Positions 33,299 through 44,267 of a stretch of 64,000 bases of DNA are shown here, one piece after another. The DNA is from Dryomyza anilis (taxonomy: Eukaryota > Arthropoda > Insecta > Diptera > Dryomyzidae). Location: positions 12,274,051-12,338,050 of the forward strand of contig OX638135.1 in the NCBI GenBank assembly GCA_951804985.1, in the 5' to 3' direction. Under the pieces are notes generated by a model that had not been told where the DNA came from, searched no databases, and was given only the letters and a program-made list of their open reading frames with translations. The position numbers and the translations under genes are program-made. How positions within the stretch are numbered: the stretch's first letter is position 1; every line of letters starts with the position of its first letter.

Positions 33299-35230
33299 AG
33301 CGGCTCGCCCAGCGCTATACCGGAGAGCCATATCTCTTGAAGAATTATTTTGAGACAAATGGTATATCAGGACACAAAACCAAGGGGGTCAAAAATGGAC
33401 ATCAGGACCTGTAGAGTTTCGCGTTTGGTCGGAGTTGTTGACTCACTCAATACATCTCGCTTTAGTTTTGCAAATCTGCAAATATATCTAAACTCGTCAT
33501 TATCGGGGTCCCAATACATAACTTAAATTTTGGTAGTGGTGCCCCAAACTTTCAGCGTCTGCTGTAACGTTGTGTAGTGCCTTCATAACTTGTACAGAAT
33601 TTAACGAACAGTTATGCATCTTGAATCCAGCTGCTGCATGAATTTCTCGGACGCGCAAAGCTAGGTCTGTTGCCTGTTAGTCATCTTCGGCGCTGTCAAT
33701 GAAACGTAATGGTTCTTTCGTATGGTGTCAGGGATGTTCATCTTTAAATTGGTCAGCATTCTTATCGCGTAAGAAATGTGCGATACAAGGCGCGCAGCTT
33801 ATGCTAAATGTTAATGCACGCATTTCAAAACACTTGGCTTATGCAGTTCCTCTCCTTTGTCGTACCACAAGAAACGCTGTGCATGCATGTCATTCTCCTT
33901 GACGTTTACTCTATAAAACATTTCAGAGATGTCTCCACATATCGGTATTTTGCCCTCTCGAAATTTTAACAATGTTTCCAGGAGTGGATGCAGCAGGTCT
34001 GGGCCGGACATCATAAAGTCGTTCAGTGACATTCCATTGAATTTAGCCGCAGCGTCCCATACAAGTCGAACTTTTTTTCTGGTTTTGGGTTTGTGACTTC
34101 GAAAATCGGCAAGTACCAGGTTTTATCATGATGCACCTCCAGTTCGGTTGGTGCTAGATTTTTAGCATACCCTTTTGAGTCAAGATTGTCAATTTGTATT
34201 TGTATAGAAGATTTTAACGTTGTATTTTTATTGTATTTACTTTGCATTGCATGCACATGAGGTGATTAAAAGCGTCTTTATAGTTATCTGGAAGTTGCGT
34301 ATTTTGGTTGCGCCATAGCAGTCCGTCCTCATACTGCTCGTTGACCTTTTTGCACGTTTGCTCTAATAGTACCATAGCAATGTTGTCATCAGATGATAGC
34401 AGATGTGCTGACAAAGCTGATTCGAAGCTGAAATAGTATTTTATTATATCGTGAAGCTCATTGTATCTTTGCTGACAATCGCATGCGTGAATGTTGATGC
34501 GAAATTGTTGCGCATTTTTAGAGCTACACCATTGCAGCGTCCAGCCGAGTCGTGTTTTGGAGGCAATTGGTTAGTGTCACGATCCCTCTCGGATTTTTAA
34601 TGGATTGGCTTCATTCCAGTTATCAGTGCCTATCAATATTATTGGCGTGGCATTATTGTACGGCTGAATTGGCAGCCCAGTTAAATGCGGGTATAGCTTC
34701 GACATTTCACCAGTGTCTATTGTTTGTGCTGGCAGTCCCAAATTATTAACAGTGTGGACTCCAATCAGCTTAAATTGTTTGCCATTAGTCACATTGGATA
34801 TCGTAATAGTTGCCTTTATTGACTCGCTCTCCATTCTTGAGGTGTCGCCTGTCCATCTTAAACACAATGGATCTCATTCACCATCGAGGCATAGATCATT
34901 GAAAGTACTTTTTTCAAAGAGCATTACGGCAGAGCCCTCATCTAGAAATGCAAAAACTTTTTTAATTTTGTTTGGTGCATGGATATTAATGTGAATATTT
35001 CGAAAAAATGGTTGCGATTCATCTTTATTGGAGCTGTGTGCATTTACGAGCGATTTCGACTGCGCGCCTTGTTACACACTTGTTGTGCTGTTTCTGCGTT
35101 GCTCACTGAAGGCACACTTTGATGGGCAGCGTTTATTTTTGTGTAGCAGAGGACTATGTCCAATTTTACATCCATCTATTCCGCATTCCTTGTTGAACAT
35201 GCATGAAGAGTGCGTCTCGCGTCATTTTTC
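33299..35230 (-). pseudogene. BEL/Pao Gag end, protease and reverse transcriptase
   Basis: Read 5' to 3' on the minus strand: CGIDGCKIGHSPLLH (zinc-knuckle-like, about 35150-35190); KVFAFLDEGSAVMLF, the BEL protease Asp-Glu-Gly-Ser site (about 34930-34955); LCLRWTGDTSRM (34840-34867); LPIQPYNNATPIILIG; CKKVNEQYEDGLLW; DKTWYLPIFEVTNP; PDLLHPLLETLLKFREG, ICGDISEMFYRVNV and HAQRFLW (33811-34032); ALTFSISCAPC; YWDPDNDEFRY; and SIFDPLGFV. The RT YVDD box is broken: HYV is followed by SLT with the two Asp codons missing. Multiple frameshifts and stops. Confidence 0.8.
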
Positions 35231-36936
35231 AATTTGCCTTTTAGTTTTTGGTGGCATGCTAAAAAATTTCGATTACCGCGATTTACAACAATTTATTTAA
35301 CTGAAATTAATTTTCTTTTTATTGTAAATTTATTTTTAAGAAATGTTGTATCAGCAACCACAATATTTTCCCTTGTTGACAAATTTTTTAGAGCGCTCAC
35401 AACATTTATTCGTCAATAAAACACTCGACTTTTGATGTTAACAAAAATACAAGTTTATTTATATTCAGTTTAAATTAAATTCAGTTTTATGGTTTTATTA
35501 AAATTAGCAAGGTTCGAAGCACTTAAAAATAAATTGTCTCGATCCGGTCGTCGCTTTATTCTTTTTAAAAAAGTACTCAAAATCCTACTGTGTGGCCGGT
35601 ATCAATTCAACAATCAGTTAAAAATATATTTTTTTTATTTTTTTATTGTTACATTTTTTATACATTTTAAATTTTAGTTATTTCCTTTTTTAGTTTACAT
35701 TTTTACACTATATTTTACCTTCTCCTTCATGAATTCACATTTCACTAATGCTTTCACCCTTGCATGCGTACATAATCAGGGCAATCATGAGCCCCGTCGT
35801 AGCGGAAATTTTTATTCGGATTCGGATTTATCTATCAGATGATCCGAATCGAATTCGAAGTTTGAAATATGGCATCACAGGTTCCGTCGGAAAGGATTTA
35901 CTGACAGATTTTTTACACTTTTTCTACGTATGCATTGTTGTGTCGGAATGTAATTCTTTGTGTGAACAATTTTTTGTTTTGCATTAATTAATGAATTTTT
36001 GATGTAATTCGTGCTCATGTGCTATAATTACAAATGCCGCAGAATCATTTGCTGTGCATTATTTAAGTCCGGAGTGCTACCTACCTAGCTACCTACGTCA
36101 CGATGAACGTCACGAATTAACAAGAAACTACTCTACACATTGCAAATAAAAAACGTATTTTTATTTTAAAGCATAATATGAATTAATTTCATTTGTGTTG
36201 GATTAAACAAAATTATAAAAATTAGAAAAATTTAATTAGTTACATTTATTTATCCACTGAGCGACTGGCTCTTGCTGAATACGTGGCACATGGCATGCGA
36301 GTTGACTTACCGCTTTGTCGCTCTAAATTTCCAAAGTTCTCGTGTCGCTCACTGCCACATTTTCAGCTGGAGCTGGTTTTGCACGAGGTGGCCTAGGCAA
36401 ACAACTCAGCCCAACCACAGTGCTGCTCAGCACACTTTTTATGATATTGCGATCTGGCCGTATTTTTACTCGATGGCCGGCAATCCGAAGAATCTCTTGC
36501 AGCAGTGTCCGTTAAAACTATAGCCGTCCGTATCGCGTGAGAAATGCAAGTGGGAGCTAGCCAAAGATCCGATACTCTTATATAGGTCCATAAATTGATT
36601 TAAATCATCCTCCTACATCAATATTTGTAGACAAATTAAACAATTTTCTTCAAAATATAAAATTTTTAACAATATGTTGCAAATTTAACACAAATTATTT
36701 TAATGTTGGTTGGTAAAGTTCCACTGCTTTGACATAAACAGCTGATTTCGAATTTTCGAAGATACACTTTGTTTAATGCAACACTGAATTCCATTCCGCA
36801 CGGATCTCAAGATAGGTAAACATTCGGTAATGGTAAAAAAATAGTACAAAACGCGCGCATTTGCAAGAAACAAAAACTAACCGGAATTGTATTTTTTTTC
36901 TTTTATTTGAATAAAAACAATTTGTGATTTTTAAGA
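35231..36936. other. Region upstream of BEL pol, no assigned gene
   Basis: A+T-rich with scattered short frames. A minus-strand open stretch without ATG at about 36323-36510 reads TLLQEILRIAGHRVKIRP then PPRAKPAPAENVAV before a stop. I do not recognise it. It might be BEL gag or another element. No BEL LTR was identified. Confidence 0.4.
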
Positions 36937-37361
36937 TTTTTATACCCTACAGGAAGAGTGAAAGTGTATATTCAGTTTGGTACGCCGTTTGTAACACCCA
37001 GAAGGAAGAATCTCCGATATGGAGAGAATATTCTTGATCAGCATGACCTCCTGAGTCGATTTAGCGATGTCCGTCTATCCGTCTGTCAGTCCGTCTGTCT
37101 GTCCGTCTGTCTGTTGAAATCCCTACTACTTAAACAATTGAAGAGTTAGATAAATGAAACTTTTAATTTAGATTACTTATTACTTATCGGTACACCTACC
37201 CATTTGTAAATATTGGTATCAAATGTTTGTAATTATTTTCAGGATCCGTATACCCTGGTGACCAATATACCACTTTCAATAGTATACAGTTTTTAAAATC
37301 CTAACTATCATGATAACACCAAATTTTTAATTTCCCATGTGATCTAACCTTCCCAACTGTT
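36937..37361 (+). mobile_element. 0.75 kb dispersed repeat, copy D (internally deleted)
   Basis: Both ends are present (TATACCCTACAGGAAGAGTG and CTTCCCAACTG), with a GTCCGTCT minisatellite at 37071-37113. The middle and the TAGTCGG dyad are lost, leaving about 425 bp. Confidence 0.75.
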
Positions 37362-37499
37362 TTTTTTTTAATTTTATTGCAACATATTAAAGGCTCTACG
37401 AATATCATCATAAAATTCATAAATACTCATGAAATTAAATAATATTATTTTCATAAAACAAATAATCACTGAGCTAAATTTTTGTATACTAAGAATTAT

Positions 37500-37923
37500 G
37501 TCGATTTCCATGGCACTTCAGTTGTTGCCCTATTCTAACAGTTGTTGCACTGATAAATTTCCGTAGAAAAATAGCTGTTGCTCTGAGTTTTTAGTTTTTG
37601 CACTCCTTTTGAAAACAGTTTTTCACGCACACAAAGACAAAGTTATTGAATTAAATTTCAACGATTTATCACGCACTCACTAATGATTATAAACTCTTCC
37701 TTTTTTTAAGCATTAAATATTTTATCCGTCACAATATTTATAGATTAATAAAATATAATTTAGAATACTATAAACAGAAACATAATAAACAAAAAATGAC
37801 AGAATTAAAAGTCTATGTGAAATTATTCACAAACACATATTAGAAAATCAAAAATGATTTCCATGGCTAGTGCAAGTATTGAGTTTTTGGGGCAACAACT
37901 AAAAACTTGCCATGGAAATCGAC
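37500..37923. mobile_element. 424-bp element with perfect 16-bp inverted ends
   Basis: 37500-37515 (GTCGATTTCCATGGCA) is the exact reverse complement of 37908-37923. Pairing resumes inward with CAGTTGTTGCCC against GGGGCAACAACT. A third copy of GATTTCCATGGC lies at 37856-37867. The interior contains TTGTTGC motifs and no coding frame. Flanks show no clear target duplication. Confidence 0.65.
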
Positions 37924-38249
37924 TCATTACATGAAACGTAAATTGGGTAATTTTAGGTTTAAAAAAAAAAACAATAGTCTGTATTTTTTTAGATTCATGA
38001 GGATTCAACATCAATCTATTTTTTTTAAATATATGATCCATTCTGAATCGAATGATACCAATCATTGCTGTGCGTATCTGCGCGAAATTGAGCCTTTTTA
38101 TTACAAGCTTTTATTTAACTTCACTTGTTTGTTCGTTTTTTTTTGTGCCCGACATACTAGAGCACAAAAATATCAAATTTAACGCACTTCCTTATATCCG
38201 ATCGAGAAGAAACTTGGAACACGTATGGTATTCGATGTGGCACATATAA

Positions 38250-38919
38250 AAGTGGCACATATTAATGTTCGAATTTTGGCCGATAGGGGGCGGTAAAGCT
38301 ATTTTTGGACCGTGTGAGTTCTGTTCTATACCTAGAATGTTGAAATTTGGAATATGTATAGTTTTAGAAAGTTAAAATTTGGAATATGTATAGTTTAAGA
38401 TACTTGAAAAAATATGGCAAACTCAGAACATTGAAATTTGTCTACTAGGAGGCGCATTTCCTATTAATGGACCCTCTGAAGTGCGTTCTTCACCTATAAA
38501 ATTTAAATTTAAAACATGTATAGTATTGGCGACGGGGAAAAATTAGTAAACTCAGAATTTCGAATTTTCTCCGCTAGAGGGCACATTAATTATTAATGGA
38601 TCCTCTGAAATGCGTTCTTCACCTAGAAAGTTGAAATATATAAGAGGTATAGTATTGAAGACTGAAATAAATATGACATACTCAGAGCTTCGATTTTCCG
38701 TCGCTAGAGGGCGTTAAATACGAAATCCTATATCGCAGTAAACACTTAACCGATCTCTGTAAAACATCGTGCATTAATCCTTTCGAGCACACAATAGTTC
38801 AGAAAGTAGTTCTAAATTTAATCGAGAGGGGGCGTTAAAGGCAAACTTTTATATCTCGGTAACCATTGAACCGATCTATGCAAAACTTCATTAAGTGACG
38901 GGACCCATATTTAACATAT
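38250..38919. repeat. Degenerate tandem repeats (period about 129, then about 120 bp)
   Basis: The phrase GGACCCTCTGAAGTGCG starts at 38469 and recurs at 38598 (129 bp). An earlier unit at 38307 is 162 bp upstream because it contains an extra 33-bp duplication. Further on, units with GGTAACCA-TGAACCGATCTATG at about 120-bp spacing continue on both sides of gypsy-2. Short CTAGAGGGCG blocks mark the units. Confidence 0.7.
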
Positions 38920-39453
38920 TGTTACGAAATGATGTAATTTGCCCCATAGTGCAAGCAATCAACAATAATTAATGAGACGCAAGACAATTCAGCGCACTAA
39001 GCATGTGTTAGAAAGAGACGGACGATCATTCAGCGCACTGAGGCAGTGTGCGAGAAAGAGATGGAAGATCAGCGCATTAAAACACATTAGTGCGAATGAG
39101 ATGCCAATAGCATGCGTCATTCACGAAACGAGTAGAAGGTTCTCGAAACAAGTCGAAGCTTGTCGAAACGTGTCGAACTGATGCATGCAGTATATAAGGG
39201 AGCCGCATCAGAGGTACAGCACTTCAGTTGTGATTTGATAGTAAAATAGTGCGTCTCGTGAGTGAACATTGTAAAGCTAAATTGTAGAAACTCACAGTTG
39301 ATATAAGTGATTATTCTTTAAGTTGTTATTTAAAGTGAATTAATAAAGTTAGTTTTTATAATTTAAACCAAACATAAGAGTGTTTTTATTTTGTACACAA
39401 TCCAGAGATACGAACTTGTAGAACAGTTTTCCGTAGACTGAATTTTCGTAGCA
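38920..39453 (+). repeat. gypsy-2 5' LTR
   Basis: 534 bp, from TGTTACGAAATG to TTTCGTAGCA. A TATATAAG promoter motif is at about 39190. It is 42 bp longer than the 3' LTR because a CAGCGCACT/AGAAAGAGA segment is present twice (38988-39065). Confidence 0.9.
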
Positions 39454-39454
39454 T

Positions 39455-39472
39455 TGGTGTCAGAAGTGGGAT
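39455..39472 (+). promoter_or_regulatory. gypsy-2 primer-binding site
   Basis: TGGTGTCAGAAGTGGGAT starts one base after the LTR. The position and TGG start fit a tRNA primer site; the tRNA was not identified. Confidence 0.65.
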
Positions 39473-39483
39473 TGTGATACAAA

Positions 39484-39753
39484 ATGGTTAAATTCGAACA
39501 ACTTAAAGTCGACCAGCTAAAGAAGGAGCTGGCGATTCATAATCTTCCAACTCTAGGTACGAAAGTAGAGCTACAAAAGCGCCTAATGGAAGAATTAGAG
39601 AACCACGGCATTGACCTCGCAGACCACGAGTTTGAAGTGGAAGCTGCAATAGCGTCATCGAAAATTGTGGACACGGAGCATAAAGTACCTTCCCAAAGTT
39701 TTGATATGAGCCAGTTGCTCGTAGCAATACAACAACAGCTTCAAGATTTCTAG
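39484..39753 (+). pseudogene. gypsy-2 Gag N-terminus with SAP-like domain
   Basis: An 89-codon frame starting at the first ATG after the PBS. Residues 6-40 (LKVDQLKKELAIHNLPTLGT then KVELQKRLMEEL) have the helix-extended-helix pattern of SAP domains, which bind A+T-rich DNA or chromatin. The frame ends in a stop after QQQLQDF, and coding continues in other frames into a repetitive coiled-coil stretch. A SAP module on Gag could help target chromatin or nucleic acid; that is inference. Confidence 0.75.
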
Positions 39754-40030
39754 AAAATTCAAAACAATTCCATGAAAATTCCAATCAACTTAAAACAGAA
39801 CTAGATCAAAAATTTCTAGAAAATTCAAAACAATTCCAAGAAAATTCCAACAAAATGGAACAGAAATTTCTAGAAAAATTCAAAACAGCTCCAAGAAAAT
39901 TCGACCAGAATAAAACAGAAACTTCTAGAGAATTCAAACCAACGTCAAGTAAAAATTGAGCAACAGATGCAGGAACATTCTTAGCAGCTTCTGGAAGTTT
40001 CTAATAAACTCCATGGCAAAGTAAACGAAC
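39754..40030 (+). pseudogene. gypsy-2 Gag repetitive linker
   Basis: AAATTTCTAGAAAATTCAAA and TCCAAGAAAATTCCAA recur in register, giving a Lys/Gln/Phe/Asn-rich repeated peptide in shifting frames with several stops. It links the SAP part to the capsid and probably formed a coiled coil. Slippage in the repeats may explain the frame changes. Confidence 0.6.
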
Positions 40031-40501
40031 TTGAGGCACATGGAAGGCAAATTTGGAAAATTGGAAAATGGCATCGACAAAAAGTTCCAGAAAATGCATG
40101 AAGATTTCGGTGCTTTACATCTAAGTGGACCTACACAGCATGTTCTTAGTGGTTCGAAGCTGAATTCGCCGATTTACGATGGAACTACAGCGTTCAACAT
40201 TTTCAAGCTCCAATTTGAGACAACGGCTGTAAGTAATCGAAGGAACAATGAAGATAGCGTAGCAGTGCTTATTCTGACCCTGAAAGGTGGAGCAGCCGAA
40301 GTATTGCAGACTGTTCCAGAAAGCGATAGAAATAGTTACACAGCGGTTATGGCTGCACTGCAACGGAAATATGGAAGTGATCACATGAAGCAGATCTACA
40401 GAATGGAACTAAAAGGAATGGTGAAACATTGCAGGCGTATACAGCGGACATCGAGAGGCTTGCGCATTTGTCGTATTCAGATTCAGCAAGTGATTTTATA
40501 G
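40031..40501 (+). pseudogene. gypsy-2 Gag capsid
   Basis: A 156-codon frame. Residues 40-135 read LNSPIYDGTTAFNIFKLQFE, LKGGAAEVLQTVPE and LQRKYGSDHMKQIYRMELKG, a Ty3/gypsy-type capsid. After MELKGM the true coding moves to another frame (LQAYTADIERLAHLSYSDSA) with a TGA following DFIEK near 40506. The capsid is therefore split by a frameshift and a stop. Confidence 0.8.
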
Positions 40502-40920
40502 AAAAGTGAAAAATCGAAGCGTTTGTTGATGGCATACGCGATCAAGAGACAAAACGTGCAACAGTGATTGCGCCCAAGGTAACATTTACGGAAACGATTA
40601 CCATCGCTCTACCACAGGAGACAGCAAATTCGTTGTGCCGAACGGCTCCAAAGGCGCGTGGAATTGATGTGGAGAACGATGATTTATTTCAAGTAGTGTG
40701 CCAAGCAGTTAAAGCAGGCGTTAAAACCGAACACACATCAGCCAACAAAGATACCCAATTCAAAGGTAAGTGTTACAACTGTGATACAAATGGGCATATG
40801 GCACGTGACTGTCGTAAAAAACGCAAACGCTCAATAAATCAATCTGCAGATGAACCCAGACATGAAGAAAGACAGGATCATGTCCAAAATAGCGTAAATT
40901 TCAATCAAGCTTTAAACTAA
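40502..40920 (+). pseudogene. gypsy-2 Gag nucleocapsid
   Basis: The open part (40564-40920) follows FVDGIRDQETKRATV and carries one CCHC knuckle, CYNCDTNGHMARDC, at 40771-40812, then a basic KKRKRS stretch. Its role is RNA packaging. The frame ends at 40920, directly before the damaged protease. Confidence 0.8.
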
Positions 40921-41565
40921 AACTAGTCAGATCTGCGGGGCACGAAGAGGCTCCACGAAGAGGCTCCAATCAGAGGAAAAATTACCAAGGAAATCACTAT
41001 TGGTACTACGACAGTTAAGCATGATTTTATAGTGGCGGAAATAGTAGACGAAATAATACTTGGCATGGACTTCATGATAAGGAACGGTTTCACACTAGAT
41101 CTAACAAGAAAAATTTTGAGTTATGTCAACACAGAGATCCAACTAAACATTGATTGTGACCAGAGCCCGAAAATTAAACAAGTTATCGCTCACAAAAATA
41201 GAAAAATGCCACCTAATTCAGAAGCAATTGTGTGGGCGAAATTAAATGGAGGTTGTGGGATAAGCAAGTTGTGGGTTATAGAAGCGAATGATGAGCAAAT
41301 GAGCAGAAGTAATATTGTTGTCGGAAGAACATTAGTAGAAGCGACTAAAGACAAAGTTGTTCCAATAAGAGTTCTCAAAATGGAAAACTCGCAATCAAGT
41401 GACTACGGCACATCGCAAATAAACAAACAATCTACTCACAGGTTTATAAAGGAGTGGACGAAGAATTTGGCTGCCAAAGAAAAGTGTCAACTGCAAAAGT
41501 TAATTGGTAAATATCGGTGTATATTTGCTGAAAAGGGCCAAAAGGATGGCGAACTGCCATTGTAA
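40921..41565 (+). pseudogene. gypsy-2 protease end and PR-RT linker
   Basis: The catalytic Asp-Thr/Ser-Gly is missing: only the C-terminal part of a retropepsin is seen (ITIGTTTVKHDFIVAE then IILGMDFM). A short direct duplication, GAGGCTCCACGAAGAGGCTC, marks the junction. The frame from 41032 continues as a 177-codon linker to [15 protein letters not shown], the usual approach to RT. Confidence 0.75.
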
Positions 41566-42470
41566 AACATCGAATAGATACTGGTGATTCTAACCCAATT
41601 CGTCAAGCACCAAGAAGGGTACCACTTGCGAAAAGAGACGAAGTATCACATTTGGTTGAAGAAATGCACACAAATGGCGTGGTGGAACCATCTGAGAGTC
41701 CATGGAGTTCACCAGTAGTATTGGTGAAAAAGAAGGACGGTAGTACTCGGTTCTGCGTTGATTACCGAAAACTTAATGATGTAACCAAGAAGGATAGCTA
41801 TCCTTTGCCTTGAATCGACGATACCTTGGATACACTCTCTAATGCAAAATGGTTTTCTACGTTAGACTTGCAAAGTAGTTACTGGCAGGTAGAAATCGAT
41901 AAGAACGATGGAGAGAAGACTGCATTCAGTACTGGCGATGGACTATGGCAATTTCTGGTAATGCCATTTGGACTGTGCAATGCCCCAGCTACATTCGAGC
42001 GGTTAATGGAGCACGTATTAAAAGGTTTACACTGGAAAACATGCCTGGTATACCTTGATGACATAATTGTTATGGGCAAGGATTTCAACGAACATCTAAG
42101 AAATCTAGAAGAAGTTTTTCTTCGATTGGAAAGTGCGGGACTGAAACTTTGCCCAAAGAAATGTTCACTTTTTAAGAAAGAAGTCAAATATCTGGGTCAT
42201 CGAGTTAATACAGAAGGTGTACATACCGACGAGGATAAAATAGTTGCCGTAAAAGAGTGACCCAGAACACAGAACCTACATGACCTTCGAAGCTTCTTGG
42301 GGCTATGTACATACTACAGGCGATTTGTTCCAGGTTTTGCCAATGTTGCTAGCAGTCTTCACGAATTGACAAGAAAGAACCGCGCATTTCAATGGGGTGA
42401 TGATCAAGAAAGGGCGTTTTTGAAATTAAAAGATCTACAATTCTTGCGTATTCAAGTCCAGGTGAGAAAT
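41566..42470 (+). pseudogene. gypsy-2 reverse transcriptase
   Basis: Motifs in order: [82 protein letters not shown], and VYLDDIIV (YLDD at 42051-42062, intact). Thumb motifs follow (VKYLGHRV, LRSFLGLCTYYRRFV). A TGA after SYPLP (41812) and a TGA after VAVKE (42258) interrupt it, and a frameshift near 42440 precedes RNase H. Confidence 0.85.
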
Positions 42471-42890
42471 TTATACTTGATACGGATGCAAGCGGATACG
42501 GAATAGGCGGAGTTCTTTCTCAAGTAATCAATGGGCAGGAAAAAGTGATCGCAGACTACAGTAAAACATTATCCAAGCCCGAGCGAAATTACTGTGTCAC
42601 CAGGAGGGAGCTTCTTGCTGTAATTGAAAGTGTGAAAAATTTCCATAAGTATCTGTACGGACAACAGTTTCACTTGAGAACCGATCACGCAGCACTACGA
42701 TAGTTACTTCAGTTCAAAGATCCGGAAGGCCAAATTGCGCGTTGGATAGAACGATTACAGAGCTACGATTTCTCAATCGAACATCGTAAAGGAGGAAATC
42801 ATGGAAATGCAGATGCTCTGTCACGACGCCCATGTAAACTAGAATGCAGACATTGTTCAAGAGCTGAAGGAAAAAAAAAACATAATTGAC
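42471..42890 (+). pseudogene. gypsy-2 RNase H
   Basis: DTDASGYGIGGVLSQV begins the domain (about 42478), with RRELLAVIE, LRTDHAALR and GNADALSRRP further on, covering the acidic catalytic positions. An in-frame TAG follows HAALR at about 42703. It degrades the RNA strand of the RNA-DNA hybrid in active relatives. Confidence 0.8.
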
Positions 42891-42982
42891 ATTCGTTTGC
42901 TAAATGTTTTGCCCGATGAAAAATGGACTCCGGAACAAATTGAAATTGATCAAAAGAGTGATCCCGACATCACAAAAATCAA

Positions 42983-44230
42983 ATGTTCAAGGAACAGCAA
43001 AGAAAACCATCATGGGAAGATATAGCTGCGGACAGTCCAATAACTAAAGCTTACTGGGCACAGTGGCAGAGCTTAAAGCTACAAGATGGTTGCTTATATC
43101 GTGTATGGAAAAATGAAGATCGCACATCCGCTCGAAGTTTGATTTTTGTTCCCAAGTCAAAAATAAAAGAGATATTAGCGGAATACCATGGTGGATCCAG
43201 TGGTGGTCATTTGGGCATTAATAAAACGGTCGAAAAGGTAAAGAAATGTTTTTATTGGATTGGATGCCAAGAGTCAGTCGCCGATTGGATTCTCAGTTGT
43301 CCGCAATGTGTACCAGCAAAAGGACCAACAGTCAGAAGTCGCGGCAGGATGCATCAGTACAACGTGGGAGCACCACTCGAGCGTATTGCCATGGATGTCG
43401 CCGGGCCGTTTCCAATCAGTGATGCGGGTAATAAGTATGTCATTGTCGTCATTGACTATTTCAGCAAGTGGCCTGAAGTGTATCCCATGCCAAATCAAGA
43501 AGCCACAGCAGTTGCGGATGCATTAGTTAACAACTGGGTAAGCCGTTTTGGAGTACCGTTGGAATTGCATTCAGATCAAGGAAGAAATTTTGAATCTGCA
43601 GTTTTTAAGGAAGTATGCAAAATCCTCAACATACACAAAACACGAACAACGCCTTTGCACCCGCAATCAGACGGCATGGTGGAGAGATTCAATCGGACTT
43701 TGGAAGAGTATCTGAGAAAAGTGGTTGATAAATATCAAAAAGATTGGGATACACACATACCACTATTTCTCACGGCTTATCGAACGGCGGTTCATGATAC
43801 CACAGTAGCTTCACCATCTAAAATTGTTTTTGGAACAGACTTAAGATTACCTGCGGATTTAAAGTTTGGAGCGAGTCCTTCAGCTGAAATTCCTATACAC
43901 AATTATGTTTCCAGAAAAAGTGAAGAAATGAACGAAGTGCATCAATTTGTAAGACAGCGTACACAATTTGCGAGTGATAAGATGAAGGCCAGATACGACT
44001 TGCGCACAAATTCAGAGGAATTTACGGAAGGAGAACTTGTTTTGCTCTATAACCCACAAAGGAAGAAAGGCTTATCCCCTAAGCTACACACACACTGGGA
44101 AGGACCATATAAGATAATTAAAAGAATTAACGATGTCGTGTATCGGATTCAAAATACTGCAGGCGGTAGACGAAAAATGAAAGTAGTACATTTAGAAAGG
44201 TTGGCGCCATTCAGAGAGAGAGAGGATTAA
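42983..44230 (+). CDS. gypsy-2 integrase
   Basis: A 415-codon open frame, the best preserved gene in the window. Residues 68-114 form the HHCC zinc finger (HGGSSGGHLG then CPQC). The core has the first Asp in AMDVAGPF, the second in HSDQGRNF, and the Glu in MVERFNRT. The C-terminus holds a GPY/F module (WEGPYKIIKRI). In the parent polyprotein it follows RNase H; the ATG at 42983 is internal. It would catalyse strand transfer of the LTR cDNA in the nucleus. All catalytic residues are present. Confidence 0.9.
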   Translation: MFKEQQRKPSWEDIAADSPITKAYWAQWQSLKLQDGCLYRVWKNEDRTSARSLIFVPKSKIKEILAEYHGGSSGGHLGINKTVEKVKKCFYWIGCQESVADWILSCPQCVPAKGPTVRSRGRMHQYNVGAPLERIAMDVAGPFPISDAGNKYVIVVIDYFSKWPEVYPMPNQEATAVADALVNNWVSRFGVPLELHSDQGRNFESAVFKEVCKILNIHKTRTTPLHPQSDGMVERFNRTLEEYLRKVVDKYQKDWDTHIPLFLTAYRTAVHDTTVASPSKIVFGTDLRLPADLKFGASPSAEIPIHNYVSRKSEEMNEVHQFVRQRTQFASDKMKARYDLRTNSEEFTEGELVLLYNPQRKKGLSPKLHTHWEGPYKIIKRINDVVYRIQNTAGGRRKMKVVHLERLAPFRERED

Positions 44231-44251
44231 CATCTGTTCGGGACGAACAGA

Positions 44252-44267
44252 TTTAGATGGAGGGCAG
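44252..44267 (+). promoter_or_regulatory. gypsy-2 polypurine tract
   Basis: AGATGGAGGGCAG ends directly at the TG of the 3' LTR. Confidence 0.75.

Noticed and set aside
40121..40384. Minus frame of 87 codons
   Set aside because: Antisense shadow of the gypsy-2 capsid.
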